Assembly: GCA_031841125.1 (NCBI GenBank)
Contig: CM063106.1
Coordinates: forward strand, 71,164,101 to 71,228,100
DNA from: Acanthococcus lagerstroemiae
Taxonomy: Eukaryota > Arthropoda > Insecta > Hemiptera > Eriococcidae
DNA length: 64,000 bases
Direction of reading: 5' to 3'
How positions within the stretch are numbered: position 1 is the first letter of the stretch; the number at the start of each line of letters is the position of its first letter. Of the stretch, positions 11,220 through 23,290 are shown one piece after another. The notes under the pieces are model-generated. The model made no database searches. It saw only the letters and a program-made list of their open reading frames with translations, and was not told where the DNA came from. The position numbers and the translations under genes were made by a program.

Positions 11220-13200
11220 TGGAGCAAATTCCCATCAGCTGGCAACTGGACGGCAATTTAGTTTCAAGCGACTAAAAGAAGGCAAGGCTTAGTCAAGCCC
11301 GGAAAGGACGGCAGCACCCGATAGTGGTACGGGCGCATCACACTTCTGAATATCTACGACAAGCTTCTCGAGAAGGTCCTCAATGCAAGGCTTACCCGTC
11401 ACCCCGACGAAGAAGACACCATCCACTCGCGGCAGTTCGGATTCAGGAAGCACCGAAAGTATCGAGCATGCTATCCGAACTGCGATGGGACTCATCCTGA
11501 GATCACGGGCGCAGAACAAACTTATGGCCGCTGTATCCCTGGACATTAAGGGGGCATTCGATCACGCCCTCTGGTCGGCGATCTTGAGAGCGGTTGCTGC
11601 GTCCGATGCGCCTGGGTACCTGTACCGTAGCGTGCGAAGTTATTTCGCCACTAAGGAGGTCCGGTACCAGGGAACTGCCCGACATCCCAGACGGGGCTGT
11701 TAGGCCGACCCTGTGTAACCTCCTGTACAACGAGGTGACCCGTCAACTATCGGGGGAGGCGGTGTGCTACGCCGACGAAACCCTCCTGGTGGTTGGTGGC
11801 AACGGAAGATCGTGAAAGCCATTGCCGCAGTCGAGGCGCTACTGGTCGAAACTAGGCCGTTAGCTGAACACGAAGAAAACAGACGGACTCCCGTTTCGAG
11901 ATGTCCCAATCGCGGCGAGGGACCCCCTAATACAAAGGCGCGATGATCCCCATGCGGAAGGAAATGAAGTACCTTGACGTTATGCCAGTGCGAAAAGGTA
12001 CTGCCTATGCTGACGCAGCTGTGTTAACGCACCTTCGGGTATAGTAACATAGCCCGAAGGATGATGGTCATCGGCTGCATCTTCAGGTGGTATTACTACT
12101 GCAGCTAGTTGTACCACCACCGGGTACACGAGCAGCTTCATAGAGCAGAACTGAATAAGATCAAGCGAAGACGTAACATCCTGTGCAGCCGGCTATACCA
12201 TAGCATCAGCACAGAAGGGCGACCGTGATCAACGCGGTACCTCCCCTGGACCTGCTGATCTTCGAAAGATAGGTGAAATATCTGGTCAGAAGCGAGTTCA
12301 GCGTCGACGACTGGAGACATTTCTATCGCGTTGAAACCTCTTCCAGCGAGTGGCAGAGTCAGATCCACCAGGCGACCATCGACGAATGGAACCGTCGATG
12401 GTGGGTCAACACGACGGTGACGCCGTGAACACAGACGTTGTTCCCTGACGTACGCGAGCGGATAAGACAACAACAGGAAGAATATCCGATGGACTTTTTC
12501 CTCGCTCAGGCGGTTTCGGGTCACGGGTGCTTTGCATCGTCTTTGCATCGCCGAAACCGCCCGGACAGCGATCAATGCTTCTGCGGTGTTGGTTCAGAGA
12601 TACCTCGGCATATATTCCGAGTGTGTGTCCGGTGGGCGGTGGGCTGACGGAAGGCCAGAGTTTAGACAAGGGCCACCAACAAGCATCTACGCTATATACG
12701 CGGCGTTGTCAAGAACCTGTGTCGGCTCGAAAACCAGGAATGTCTCGCAGATGAGTAGGACCAAATGGAAACCGAAGAGCCCGGGAAAGGGTGGAAGCAA
12801 TTTCCGAAGAAGGCAGAAGAGGCTGGCTGCCCCCAACGGTTACGTCGACGATGAAAAACCCTGAAGAGGGAGGGGGCAGCTTACAAAGAGGCCAGAAGAG
12901 CCCCCCCCCCCAACCAACATCACGAAGAGCTGCAGCAGAAGGCAAAATAAGTCGTTGATCAAGAAGGGGCGAGGTTGCAAATTCCCAGGTAAGACCATAG
13001 TAAATCGGATAGACTAGGTCCACCTCCTCCGAGTGAGGCAGGGCACTAACGGGTGACAGCCTCGCCTTTGTCACTGGCAACCGTTGCCGTCGTCGTCGTG
13101 AAAACATACCTGTAAAGATTTTTGTGGGGGGTTTCCTGCGACACGCGGCAATTAACCTATGGGTAAAAGTCGGGCCCACAAGGAACCCTACTGAACACAT
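11220..13200 (+). pseudogene. decayed R1-clade-like LINE (reverse transcriptase relic)
   Basis: Reading across several frames, the order of a non-LTR reverse transcriptase can be followed. It runs from a PGKDGS-like loop and a degenerate RPI[TS]LL motif at about 11300-11345, through LLEKVLNARLTR (about 11360-11395) and QFGFR (about 11430) followed by STESIEHAI. Next come the catalytic block LDIKGAFDHALW (about 11540-11575) and a YADE box at about 11770, where the usual YADD has lost its second aspartate. The C-terminal part has the R1/I-group W..RWW segment (12390-12410), FPDVRERIRQQQ (12440-12475), GHGCF (12520) and a CxCx8Hx4C cysteine cluster (about 12580-12630). Frameshifts and stops are frequent, so it is dead. 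The 5' endonuclease half is missing. The downstream GC-richer part to about 13200 is probably the element's C-terminal tail and 3' UTR. The family call rests on LDIKGAFD and the CCHC tail. The exact 3' end is a guess. Confidence 0.75.
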
Positions 13201-14460
13201 GTAAATTAGTATGTGAGATTGGTAATTCAGTTTCAGGTCATTGGTAAAGCAACACTAGGCAACTAAATGGCAGGTCAATCTAAGGCACCATTAGAGGCAA
13301 GAAGAAGAAATCACAGTTAAATACCAGTTTAGTCTCAGGCAACTAACTAGCATGGACTAGACAACTCTCAGCAATGAAATGCCAGTTTAGTCCAAAGTAG
13401 TAGGTACAGGCAAGGCTATTCTAAACAGCTAAATGACAGATCATTCACGGAAGACAAACAGGTTCTGAAGGCTACTTTTCATCTACGCATGTCAATTTAG
13501 TTTTCGCTTTAGATATGCTGCCGATTTCGAATAATCGATGTGAGTTGCACTTTTTGCCCCTTATGCTATCTGCTCCTGAATAACACCAGAGAACTTTATC
13601 GAAAACCCACGAACGAAAAACGCAACAAATGAAAAATGTGATATCTGCACAATATTTACCACCAGGAATGCAAAATAAAGCTGTTCGCGATAATTGGGAC
13701 GGCGATATAGAGAGACATAACCTAGAGGTGGTAGCCAAAAAGTATACAGAGATAGGAACACCAACATTGAAACAGATAAGAAGATAACAACCTCCAACCG
13801 AGCTGCTAACATTCAATTTATTCGTGTTATCAGTAATTGCCTAGCTGACTAAAGGGCTGTCAATCCACCAATCAAAAAAATGAATCAATTAAGGATTCCG
13901 TTAGTCATTCAGTTGCTCTAGCTGTTGGTCTCTATCTCTTAATCTATCTGTACATCTATCTAATCATTTGCCTGTCTGTTTATTTATTCGTTTATTTTGT
14001 TACCAGGTTGTCTGGTTATCCATCAGCCTGATATGACAGGTATATTGTTGTTGTTTTTTTGGTTTGTTGGTTGGTTCGTTTACTTATTTGTCAGGTATCT
14101 GGCAGGTTGAATGTTCAAGAGTGTCTGATTTTCAGTGTCCCCGTCTATCTTCAAGATCCGGTTTATTAATTAGCAGGTAACCATTTTTCCAGTGTCTGCC
14201 TGCCTCATAAGCTGGTAGATAAATTTTTGATTTTCAATTCATCCGTCGGCCTGCTTTAGAGCTTGATTGATGGCTGTCTACCAGTTAGTCTGCCTGAGAT
14301 ACCGAAGTATTTTCAGCAGAACACAAAAAAAATTGAAGCAAGGTTTAATCTGCTTCGCAGCCTGATTGATGGCTGTGTTACCAGTCAATCTGTCTAAGAC
14401 ACCGAAGTCTTTTCAGCAGGATTGAAGAAAGAAAGCAGAGGCAAGGTTCCTAGTACGTAT
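13201..14460. repeat. degenerate tandem and simple-repeat DNA
   Basis: From 13230 to 13450 words such as 'ggcaactaaatggcaggtca' and 'atgccagtttagtc' recur. From 13850 to 14240 the sequence is a worn CTGT/CTAT/TTAT-type simple repeat. From 14258 to 14460 there are two diverged copies of a roughly 100 bp unit containing 'ttgatggctgt', 'accagt', 'caccgaagt' and 'ttttcagcag'. No gene is supported; the overlapping minus ORFs at 13472-13816 have no domain. Confidence 0.5.
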
Positions 14461-15156
14461 ATATAGTGATTTAGGACCCGCGTCTTCTGATTGTAATTCA
14501 TGAGACCATTTCTGATGGATTATACCAGAAACCACTACAATCATTGATAGTACTCGTACTATCATTTTTACTACAGGGAAGGCGAATAACGTCTCGTGGG
14601 TATGATCAGAGTAATTACTTTTCAGCAACTTCTTGGTGAAGCTCGACGACCCAACAGGCGGCGATGAAAAATAAATAACGGCTTGACAAGACAGGAACGT
14701 CGCACTGAGCGCAAAACTTTTTAAAATATTTACGGTAGTTACTTCATTACTCTTTTTCCAATTTCGTGAATATAAAATTTCATTGCGAAACTTTTCCGCC
14801 CATAAACCGAAGCAGATAAACGTACATTTTCATCTTTACTTCCTTCTCATTTTCTCAAAACTATTCTGTCCTCAGCGTTTTCTTTTTTCTTTTTCTTTTT
14901 ATTTTTAAGCGGTTGGAATAATCACAGCTTTCGCGTCTGGAATTGATAGCGATCGAAATTGGTGACGCACGAAGCTTTTCTCATTCACGCGATGAAGTCA
15001 AGAGAGCGACAACAGTCGAAAAATTAATCGTCAAAACGCGGCGACAAGAAAAGAAACTTGTTATAAGAAAAATGTTGACGTCGAAACAATACCATAAAAT
15101 TTCAAGGTTTTTTAAAAGGGTAACAAAACATTTCTTTTTCTTCATTATACTCGCAG
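14461..15156. other. no gene recognised; pyrimidine-rich patch
   Basis: A pyrimidine-rich stretch (14875-14907) and AT-rich DNA. If the next feature is a real exon, this would be its upstream intron. Confidence 0.35.
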
Positions 15157-15252
15157 CTGGAGACCCGAACGCGAATTACTCCATTAATTTGGCCCACCAT
15201 GATCAGGATTTCGAACTAACAGCCGAGTGGCATTTCTGCGCCACATTCTATG
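15157..15252 (+). CDS. candidate internal exon, product unknown
   Basis: A 96 bp block is framed by a good 3' splice site (pyrimidine-rich 'tttctttttcttcattatactcgcag' type tract ending at 15156) and a good 5' splice site (tatg followed by gtaaga at 15253). Only one frame is open. It encodes a 32-residue peptide with the segments GDPNANYSINLAHHDQ and ELTAEWHFCATFYG. The exon length is a multiple of three, so it is phase-symmetric. Composition is more GC-rich than the flanks. I do not recognise the protein, and no neighbouring exon is identified, so this could also be chance: splice-like pairs are common in tens of kilobases. The whole 133-codon ORF (14943-15344) is not a likely single gene. 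Confidence 0.28.
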
Positions 15253-18039
15253 GTAAGAGAACCTCCAATGGGATGGGCGGGACCATTAAAAAATGGCATC
15301 GACTAATAAGCCTCGCCTTCACTCTTCAGCACAGGCACAGCTAAAGGGGTTATTAAAGAGTCGATCCAACACCTTGTCTGCAAAGGTACGTCTACTTTCC
15401 TCTGAACTTTTTTCCCGTCCAAGCCACTTCTTGGATAAGAGCCGATAGATTTTACCAAATTTTCAACGTTTTTAAATTGGAATTAACTTGAAATGAGGTC
15501 CATACCGCCAATCTTCTCCCTTTTGAAAAACATGGAAAGGCACGACAGTCCGCTTCTGAGATGGACTGACAGGGACGGGAAGAGGGCAAATTATTGAACT
15601 GGAATCAAATAAACCGCCGCCCATTACGACCAACTAAAAAGTTCAAAGCCGGCTAAGTACAGCCACAAATCAACATATCGTGCATTTCTACACCATATTA
15701 GTGTAATTTCTAAGAAATTATGTGACATAATAAACCCAATTTCATGTTTTAAGACTTGCAATGTTGGCACACTTATATAGTCGCGTCTCCTGCATACGAA
15801 TCGACGAAGAAATGAAACGCAAATTAAAAAATTATGGACTTACCAAGAGACTTAATATGAGTCACATAATACGATAGAAAGGGCTGTTTGTTTCTTTTAA
15901 CGCATAGATAAGTTATACCTACGCGCTGACTACATGCTATAGAAGTTCTTCACTATTGATAACAATTGATATATTGAATCGCCAACTGACTCGCCAACAA
16001 CGAACACGAAAATGGTTTCACGCCGGAACATCAAAGTGAACTTGCGTGCGAGCTGCCGAAACCGAGACACTGAGTCGATGAACTGTTTGATAATCAACTC
16101 TGACAGGTAAGAATCGAACCCGCTTCCAACCGGTTGTCTGGAGTCACTTTTTTATAGTTACTAGTAATTTGTTTCTATTTGTACGGTTTTTTCTTCTTTG
16201 GTAAATAGGTATACTGTTTCGTAATTCAGTTTACTGTTTAGTGTTTTTTCGCCATTCAGTTTACTAGGATATTTCAAACCCTAAGATACTATCTGATACC
16301 GGATGTCTCCAGTCACTCACTAGCTCTTGTCAGAGAAGAATCTTGTAACTCGCTGTTCGATCTTTCTGCGCGAATTCAGTCATCCGACCTAATGATTTTT
16401 GAATTTCTCAACATGACAGGTACTAGGCGAGCTTCACAAGGGCAGCAGCACTATCCATCGTGAGCTTTAAACCTTTGGAAGAAAATAATTAATTTGCGGC
16501 CAATCTGAATGGACTATGAGAAACAATAAAGAAAATTAGTGATGTACACATATACATCATACATCTTCGTCCGCATTCGTAGCATGCAAACAGGCTGTCA
16601 GTATGCCCGCCTGGTCATTCTTTCAACCGGTGAGAAAAATAGTTGCATACAATTATCATTGTCAACTTTTCTATATAGCTGACTGAAAACCCGTCCACAA
16701 CAGTTGAGAACAAAAACACAAACAACACAGCTCTTTCGATACATGCATTCGCCAACTGAGCACCTTAAATTACAGTGGGATAAAAGACGCTCCAATGCCC
16801 CCCTTCCCCCGTGACTACCGCTTTTCCGGCTGACTGGCTGTCGGTCTCATCAACTGAACTAACGGTCCTCCTGTCTCGTGGTTTCTCTGTAAGTCCAGTC
16901 GACCTCTATCCAACCGAGTCTAGTTCATCCCTTTCGGCTTGCTTGTCCAATCAAGTGGCTAATCAACTGGCCACTCTGGTAATTTTTGGGATTTTCGAGG
17001 CACACAAGTCATCCATTGTTTTTTTCCGTCGGGAAAATGTGATAGAACTAACCATCAACTTGATGCTGTCAACTGTTGTTATATCACTCAGTCTTTCTGA
17101 CCAGCTGAACGTCTGGCTGGCTGGCCGGCTGTTTGTCCGTCTATGTCTGATTGCCGCTCTGATGCTATCTAGCATCTGAGGTTGTTTTCGGCTAGCTGTT
17201 TACCTGTCTCTATATGTTTGACTCCCTGCTGCTACCCATCTGTCCAGGGTTCTCAGGGTTGTTTTCAGGGAAAAGCAGAGGGCAGAATTCATAATGTATA
17301 CCTAGATAACGTACATACACATATGACTATGATTTTAGAGGAGGTAGCAAAATCAGATATTATACAGACATTATAAACGAGCGTGTTCACCTTCTTCACA
17401 GCATAAGGAGACAGCCCGAGTAATACTTTCTTCAACAATGGTAGCCCTGACAGTTCCATCTGGCGTTGGGCTGCCACGTTCCTCGATGTCGACGGCAAGA
17501 CGTCATTCGGTAAGACATTGTTCCATTCGTCTGGAGAACCAGCGAAAACGCAAGTACACGGGTAATGACAACCACGACACGTAGGCGAACACTTGAAACA
17601 CGACATGCTGAAGATTCCAAAACCACGAGCGTAACACGTGAACAACCAACAGCACTGGCGAACATATTAAACGAACTCAATATTTTCAGCTAATCGGCAC
17701 TGGCTCTGGACGCCGAAACGCCAAAAAAAAGCAATTGTGCGACTCATTAACGGCAGCACGACGTCCAGTTTATGCTAGTCAAATAGTATACACACTACAC
17801 ACTCAACTCGAGAAGTCACAGCTAATGGCAACAGAAAGGAAAAAAACAGTATAATGACACAATTTTGTGGCTTAAAGCGACAAACGTTACTTCAAAGTAA
17901 TAAATCAACTTTCTTTGTATGTCGAATGCCGATATCTACAAAATGATATTTTACAAGAACAAAAAAACAAATAAAGTATCCTTTTTATCATTTAGCTATT
18001 TCTGGAAATTTAATTATCACACCGTTAGAATATGAGTAC
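15253..18039. other. no gene recognised
   Basis: Contains short duplicated words (attcagtttact at 16222-16265) and, at 16805-17260, CTGT/GGCTG-rich sequence similar in texture to 13.9-14.4 kb. A GC-richer block at 17430-17660 has ORFs on both strands with no domain; it ends one ORF near a gtaaga motif (17510) but gives no convincing exon. Confidence 0.35.
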
Positions 18040-18082
18040 AACATTATCTAGAAAATGTTCAAAACATTATCTAGAAAATGTT
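18040..18082. repeat. two-copy tandem duplication, 23 bp period
   Basis: The 20 bp word AACATTATCTAGAAAATGTT occurs at 18040-18059 and again, identically, at 18063-18082. Each copy is itself close to palindromic. Confidence 0.85.
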
Positions 18083-18134
18083 ACCTCAAATTGCAGTGCG
18101 ATGATATCCTCTGACACTGTATGAATGTAACCTA

Positions 18135-18188
18135 AAATATTTGCCGATTGCACAATTTACGAAATATTTGCCGATTGCACAATTTACG
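18135..18188. repeat. two-copy tandem duplication, 27 bp period
   Basis: A 27 bp unit starting aaatatttgccgattgcac is present twice, head to tail and without mismatch (18135-18161 and 18162-18188). Identity this high means a recent slip event, only 50 bp from the other small duplication. Confidence 0.9.
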
Positions 18189-20520
18189 GTCAGGGCAAGA
18201 ATGGACAGTCGTCAGCCACGCATTTGGTGGTACGTGATTTCAACCCCAACCTCGAGTTGCTAGACGACCATCAGCAACAGCCAAATCTGTAAATTCTAAA
18301 GAAAGGGGCTGCTGATTACTAATCCCTCCCCGTAATCCCTACCAAAACTCATATTCCAAGAGAAGAAACATCGTTTGCAGCATCCATAAATTATTATTCA
18401 GAAAGATTTATTATTATTGTAGCAACCGAATCGCTTTTCTTGTAGTTTTGAAGAAACACCCGCAATCCTATTTTTTTTCATCTGTTGAACGCGATATATT
18501 TGCAAATACTTATTTCTTTTGATTTCGTGTATGTATGTAACTCATTTTTAATTTAAATCTCTTTTGAACATCTGTTCGATTTTATTATTTGAAATAAGTA
18601 AAAACAAGATGGGCAACATGCAGTAGTTATAAAAAATAAGTCGTTTTGACAACACAACGCGTTTCCTGGCGATGACAGCAGACCTGATAAGTAATGGACA
18701 CGGAAAGTCATAAAAGGTGAAACCAGGGCATGCGTTCACTATCTCCTGCGGAGATTCAAGGTGCTACCTGTCGCAGCACACCGTCGAAGAAACTTTAGAC
18801 AAAGTGACTGAAACATTTCTGACCAGGCAGAGAACCAAGCACAGTTACTGAATTTGGTCAATTGCTGGGGTTAAGACGATAAAGGGGAATCAACTTACGT
18901 ATGTTCCAGAGACTTCGAAGCCGTGAGCTGTAACACATCTTGGGATGATTTTCTGGACACATCCGAAATATGACAAGCTACACTCTGCAACTAGACCCCA
19001 TCGTAACCTTGATGCCTAGCGTCCTCCCCGCACCCATTGAAGTGTCAGAGGCAAACCATTCTAGGGAACTAGCTATTACAATACATATAGTAGTAGTCAC
19101 TCGCAATGAAACCACGAAACAGCTTCAACATTCAAACTAGATTATCCGCCGGGTCTGAAAGGATTAAGAATCACTGGAGTCAGATAGTCCCGAAAATTTC
19201 ATGGATCTGTGGCGGTAAACGACGACGACATTCAATAAGCAAGCAATACCAATACAGTCACCTATTTCTTGCCCATGTAACAAAATAAATAGGGAACAAT
19301 ATCCTGCCTCGAAATGAGACATCTTTGCCAACGAATGCCGCACAATATAAAGACAACACGAGTATTAATAAGTAATACGTTTAATACACATACGATAATA
19401 ACACGCATGCCGTGTACATTGTAACGGTGAAGTTGAATGAAAACGTATAACATCGACTGAAACTTCAAACACTGTAAGTTCCGGATTAAGAAGAAAAACA
19501 GATTTTCTTCCGCTCTTCCCGCTTGTTCGACATACAAGCAGGAAATAATGAACAGCCTGATTAAGGCGCTACACTATTGAGTTTCTAAATTTGTAAAGAG
19601 ACTGTATGTCACATTACATGACGTTTTAAATACAAACATTTTCCGAAGATTCTCCTCACGTGTAAGCAAATTCTCACGACCACATGATTCGTCTTCGATA
19701 TCAATTTCAGCCAATTCGTTCCACTTCGCTAACCGAACTCGCAAGTTCTTCGAAATCGACATTTCCACTCTTTTCTTTTCTCTATATCTTTTTACCCGGG
19801 AAACGAAAAGGTAAAGCGAACTCTTTTATTACGGACCAAAATGGTTCAATTCATCATTGGCTCTTGAACTCCGTAGAGAAACCCCCCGTAGTCGGTTCGA
19901 TTTTACATTTTCCAACGATGAATACATCCGAGCTCTTTTTTTATGGTTTCCGATGCAAACATAACGAGGCTAATAAAAATACAGTTTGTTTCTTTTTTTA
20001 TTCGCCATTTCAATTCGAAGCTTACGCTTACGGTCGTCCAACTTTACTCAGTTATTCTATTTGTTACACCTTACACTCCACGCAGGCAAAGTATGTCAGA
20101 TGGCTTACTCGATGCTCGGTAAAGTCAGCACACATTTCTGCAGCGCCTCACTAGAAGACCAATCTGAGCACAATGCAGTTATGTGTGTACATTCTAATAC
20201 AACCGTAAATTTTAGGAACACCGACAATAAACGGATGCTCAAGGCTTTACGCCGGCAGTATGATTTTGAGTCCCACTTGCCAGCGCAGGGTAGCCACATC
20301 TTCTAGAATAAGTTTCCCTGACGTTTCCTGGTTTTCTACACCAATTTACAAAATCTTCCATGACATTTTCTCAGCTAGTATAGTAAACAGCTTTGAGAAT
20401 ACTCTGTAAGAGAAATAATAAGTCATTACGCTTTCCGCTGACATTTATTTTTGAAAAACAGTATCTTTAGTTCCCAATTCATTAATTTGTAAACGGCGGA
20501 TGGGGGCGGGGATCGGTAGT
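18189..20520. other. no gene recognised
   Basis: ORFs up to 156 codons (19684-20154, plus) lack domains and overlap others. At 20310-20345 and again at 20925-20990 the phrase 'ccctgacktttcc' followed by 'ggttttc' appears in the same orientation. This phrase is common near ends of hAT-like elements, but no inverted pair could be assigned here. Confidence 0.35.
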
Positions 20521-20750
20521 TTTTTTTTCATGGCTTGGTTTTTTTTTGGTTTTGTTTTGTTTTTTCCCCTCTTTTTTTCTAGTTTCCTTTTCTACTTTTC
20601 TTTTGTTTTTTTTTATTCCTTTTTATTTTGTTTTTGTATTTTTTGATTTTCCGATTTTCTTTTTCCAAATTGTTGTATGCAGTAGTTTTTTTTTCTTTTT
20701 TTTTCCCCTATCATTTTATAGATATATATATATATATATAATTTTTTTTA
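20521..20750. repeat. T-rich low-complexity tract with a (TA)n run
   Basis: About 200 bp almost entirely of T with some C and G, ending in a (TA)n run at about 20721-20739. The 71-codon ORF here is only the phenylalanine-rich translation of this tract. Confidence 0.9.
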
Positions 20751-21590
20751 AATCCGCGTAGTTACACAAAAAATTCAAAAATATTATTATACAGCCTCGA
20801 AACGAGCTCCGCTCAGTGAGTGCAAGAAAAAAAACGCAAATAAAGTTTTTCATTTCATTTCAATATGTTCTTTAATTCTCATTATTCTCAAAAAAGCTCC
20901 CTGAATTTGATCAAAATACTAGCAATTTCCCGACTTTCCCCTGACTTTTCCAGACAGACAAAATTCCCTGACTTTTACCGGTTTTCCAGAAAGCGGCTAA
21001 CCTACTAAATGTAGCTTCTCAGCCTCCCGTTTCTTCTTCACGAGTACGCTTCCTCCGAATCTTAATTGGGACGTGGAACGGAATGTACAAGCGCTAATGT
21101 GCATTTCCTAATGAAAAATTGAGTGATCACAAACGGAAATAATATTGCCGTAAATGGGAATTTGGGGTTTTCAAAAAATCATTATGAAATAAGAAATGAC
21201 GGACATGCTTCAAATTTGAACTGAAGGAAGATTCGAACTCGCGATTAAAAATTTAATACGTCAGGTAGCAAAATTATCAGAAGTGCGGTGAAGTAAAAAA
21301 TGAGAGGTACGTTATCAATTGCCGGCCCGACCCGCGCGCAACCTGCGCGACCTATTTATTCTTTCTCCATGATCACTCAATGAGAGTTCACAAAACATCC
21401 ACTAGATGTCAGCCACTTTGATTCCGAGTTCCAATTAAAATAATCTTCACCAATCACCCACCCAGCTAGCTAGTCAGTTAGCCAAACAATCAGTCAGTCA
21501 ATCAGTTAGCCTGGCCTTACTATCTTATCCATTCCATCAATCATACCTACCATATATGTTATGCTAAACTAAGGTCACGAGATATTACAT
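20751..21590. other. no gene recognised; worn CAGT/TAGC simple repeat
   Basis: A worn tetranucleotide-like stretch built on 'cagtcagt/agctagct/gttagcc' lies at 21460-21515. The segment 21218-21290 resembles a minus-strand tRNA-derived sequence (GTTCGAATC) but does not fold well. Confidence 0.4.
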
Positions 21591-21726
21591 GGGAATATAA
21601 TAATACGCCATCTTGATTCCAAAAGCGCCCGTCGATGCCGAATTGACTACGCGGTACGATCCGCATAGTCGAATTCGGCATTGACGGGCACTTACTAAAA
21701 ACAAAATGGCGTATTATTATACCCCC
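21591..21726. mobile_element. hairpin MITE-like palindrome
   Basis: The arms TATAATAATACGCCAT (21596-21611) and ATGGCGTATTATTATA (21706-21721) are exact inverted repeats. Inside them a second pair, cgcccgtcgatgccgaattg and gaattcggcattgacgggc, extends the stem almost to the centre near 21650. The whole 130 bp can fold into one long hairpin. No coding content. It may be a whole small palindromic MITE or the cruciform part of a larger element. Confidence 0.75.
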
Positions 21727-21839
21727 TCTGCTGAACGTCCGGCAGATCAACTAGGCACAAATTCAGGCAACAGAGTATCTTGATTCCTGTCATAATGAGA
21801 CAGTAAATGCACAATACACCTGTATACAGCTCTGAGCAG

Positions 21840-22210
21840 TTTTATTTGGTCGATCTCAGGTCAATAACATTTCAAGGTCACGTTGAAGTCAATGAATGCT
21901 AAGATTACTAATACAGCACCCTAGCCTCACGATTAATCGATCCCAAGGTAGTATTCCTTCTCTTCATTGATCGATTAGAACCCAACTATATAAATCAATG
22001 ACGTAATTCAAATCTTTGCTTCCCTCTCGGATAACTCACAATACACCATGACCTTCAACAGAAGTCAAGATTACCAACCCCTCAGGACTACCAGTATTCC
22101 AACTTCGTGGTTAACTGATTCGAACCCAACTATGGCCCAATGATGTAATACGTGATGTGCTTCGATTAATTTTCATACGCACCATGTCCTTCGCTTTACT
22201 ATCATAAAAG
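21840..22210. repeat. two diverged copies of a roughly 180 bp unit
   Basis: Landmarks repeat in order: an 'aaggtca/gaccttcaa' start, 'aagattactaatac' versus 'aagattaccaacc', 'gatcgattagaacccaact' versus 'actgattcgaacccaacta', then 'aatcaatgacgtaat' versus 'caatgatgtaatacg'. The copies differ substantially, so the duplication is old. Confidence 0.5.
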
Positions 22211-22900
22211 GGTTAATTTCAGAAATTATGGACAAAGCCCATCTACCACATTATGTAACATATCCTTACGCATACATTTCAGATGCGAGCTTCATTTCTC
22301 AAGACGTTCCTTCTTAACACATTCGCTCAAAAGAAACCGTAAGGGTGAACAAGATACATCAATTCACCAGCATTTCCCCTGCAGACTACATTTCTCAATA
22401 CAATTTTCTTGTATCCTTAATACAGAAAGATACAACAGGGTATTGTAACTTGAGTACAAACCTACGTCAGATGCTACATTATAGAATGAAGAATTTAGGG
22501 AGTCAAGGAGTTTATTTTTACATATTTTTCACCATGACCCATATTGCCAAGGTTACCACTGGAGAAGTCACTATGTATACGCAGATTATTCGAGGGAGAG
22601 GTAAGGAGTTAGGCGACGCCATTGTTCTAATATTCAGGTTCGAACTGATCAATCAAGAGGGACATGGACAATCTTAGAGTTCACTGACCTTCATGTGCAA
22701 CATATCAATGATTTGAAACTGAACTAACAAAATATAACAACGGAAGACGTAGTCTGGAGAAAAGATGTAGAATCCAACCATTCCTCTCTTTAGACAAAAG
22801 GAAAAGATACTCGAAGCACTGTTTAGTCTTTTTTCCATACTTTTACACTTGAAAGTCTGAAGCCAAGTTCGAGGCTCCAAGAGTAAAACATGGGAATTTA
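22211..22900. other. no gene recognised
   Basis: The 110-codon ORF at 22345-22677 has no identifiable domain. No repeat recognised. Confidence 0.35.
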
Positions 22901-23290
22901 AAAAGTTTCTCGAAAGAGTCTTAACGAAGTCTGACGAGTTTGAGCGATTATTGTACGGGTCTAAGTACGCCTCATTGGATCACAACTCTGAATGTAGTCC
23001 TGATGGGACTGAAAATTTTCAAGACTTAAATGAGTGTCTGGAAGCGTATCCAATGAGTTTGTCAGGAGTGTCGAACAAGTCTCAGCAAAACATGAATAAG
23101 TTTAATAGTTTTAAAGAGTCATCGAGGAACACGATTGACTTTTAATAGAGTCTGAATAAGTTCTGATCGTTCTATCTAAATCAGAATAAGTCTTGGCAGA
23201 ACCTCAGGAAATTTTCATCAAGTCTGAGTGGATATTTGAGGAGTCTTAAAAGATTCAGAATGAGTCTAACTCATACTGTCAAAATATTAT
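22901..23290. repeat. degenerate minisatellite built on AGTCTGA / GAGTCT words
   Basis: Short words of the kind gagtctgaataagt recur irregularly about every 12-30 bp over 390 bp. The complementary word (agactc) dominates similar tracts at 36735-37010, 42120-42345, 43195-43330 and 45090-45620. The ORF at 22951-23145, rich in Ser and Asn, is a by-product. Confidence 0.55.

Noticed and set aside
12138..12575. 145-codon minus-strand ORF
   Set aside because: Antisense to the C-terminal part of the plus-strand R1-like LINE.
16095..16150. Minus-strand GGGTTCGATTC box near 16110, resembling a tRNA T-arm
   Set aside because: No A-box at the right distance and no cloverleaf could be drawn.
19684..20154. 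156-codon plus-strand ORF
   Set aside because: No domain or splice context, and several ORFs of about this size are expected by chance in 64 kb of six-frame sequence.
20310..20990. Possible element bounded by 'ccctgacttttcc' phrases
   Set aside because: The two phrases are in the same orientation, so they do not form terminal inverted repeats.
21205..21290. Minus-strand tRNA-like sequence (GTTCGAATC box)
   Set aside because: No convincing acceptor, D or anticodon stems and no plausible anticodon; at most a very old tRNA-derived fragment.
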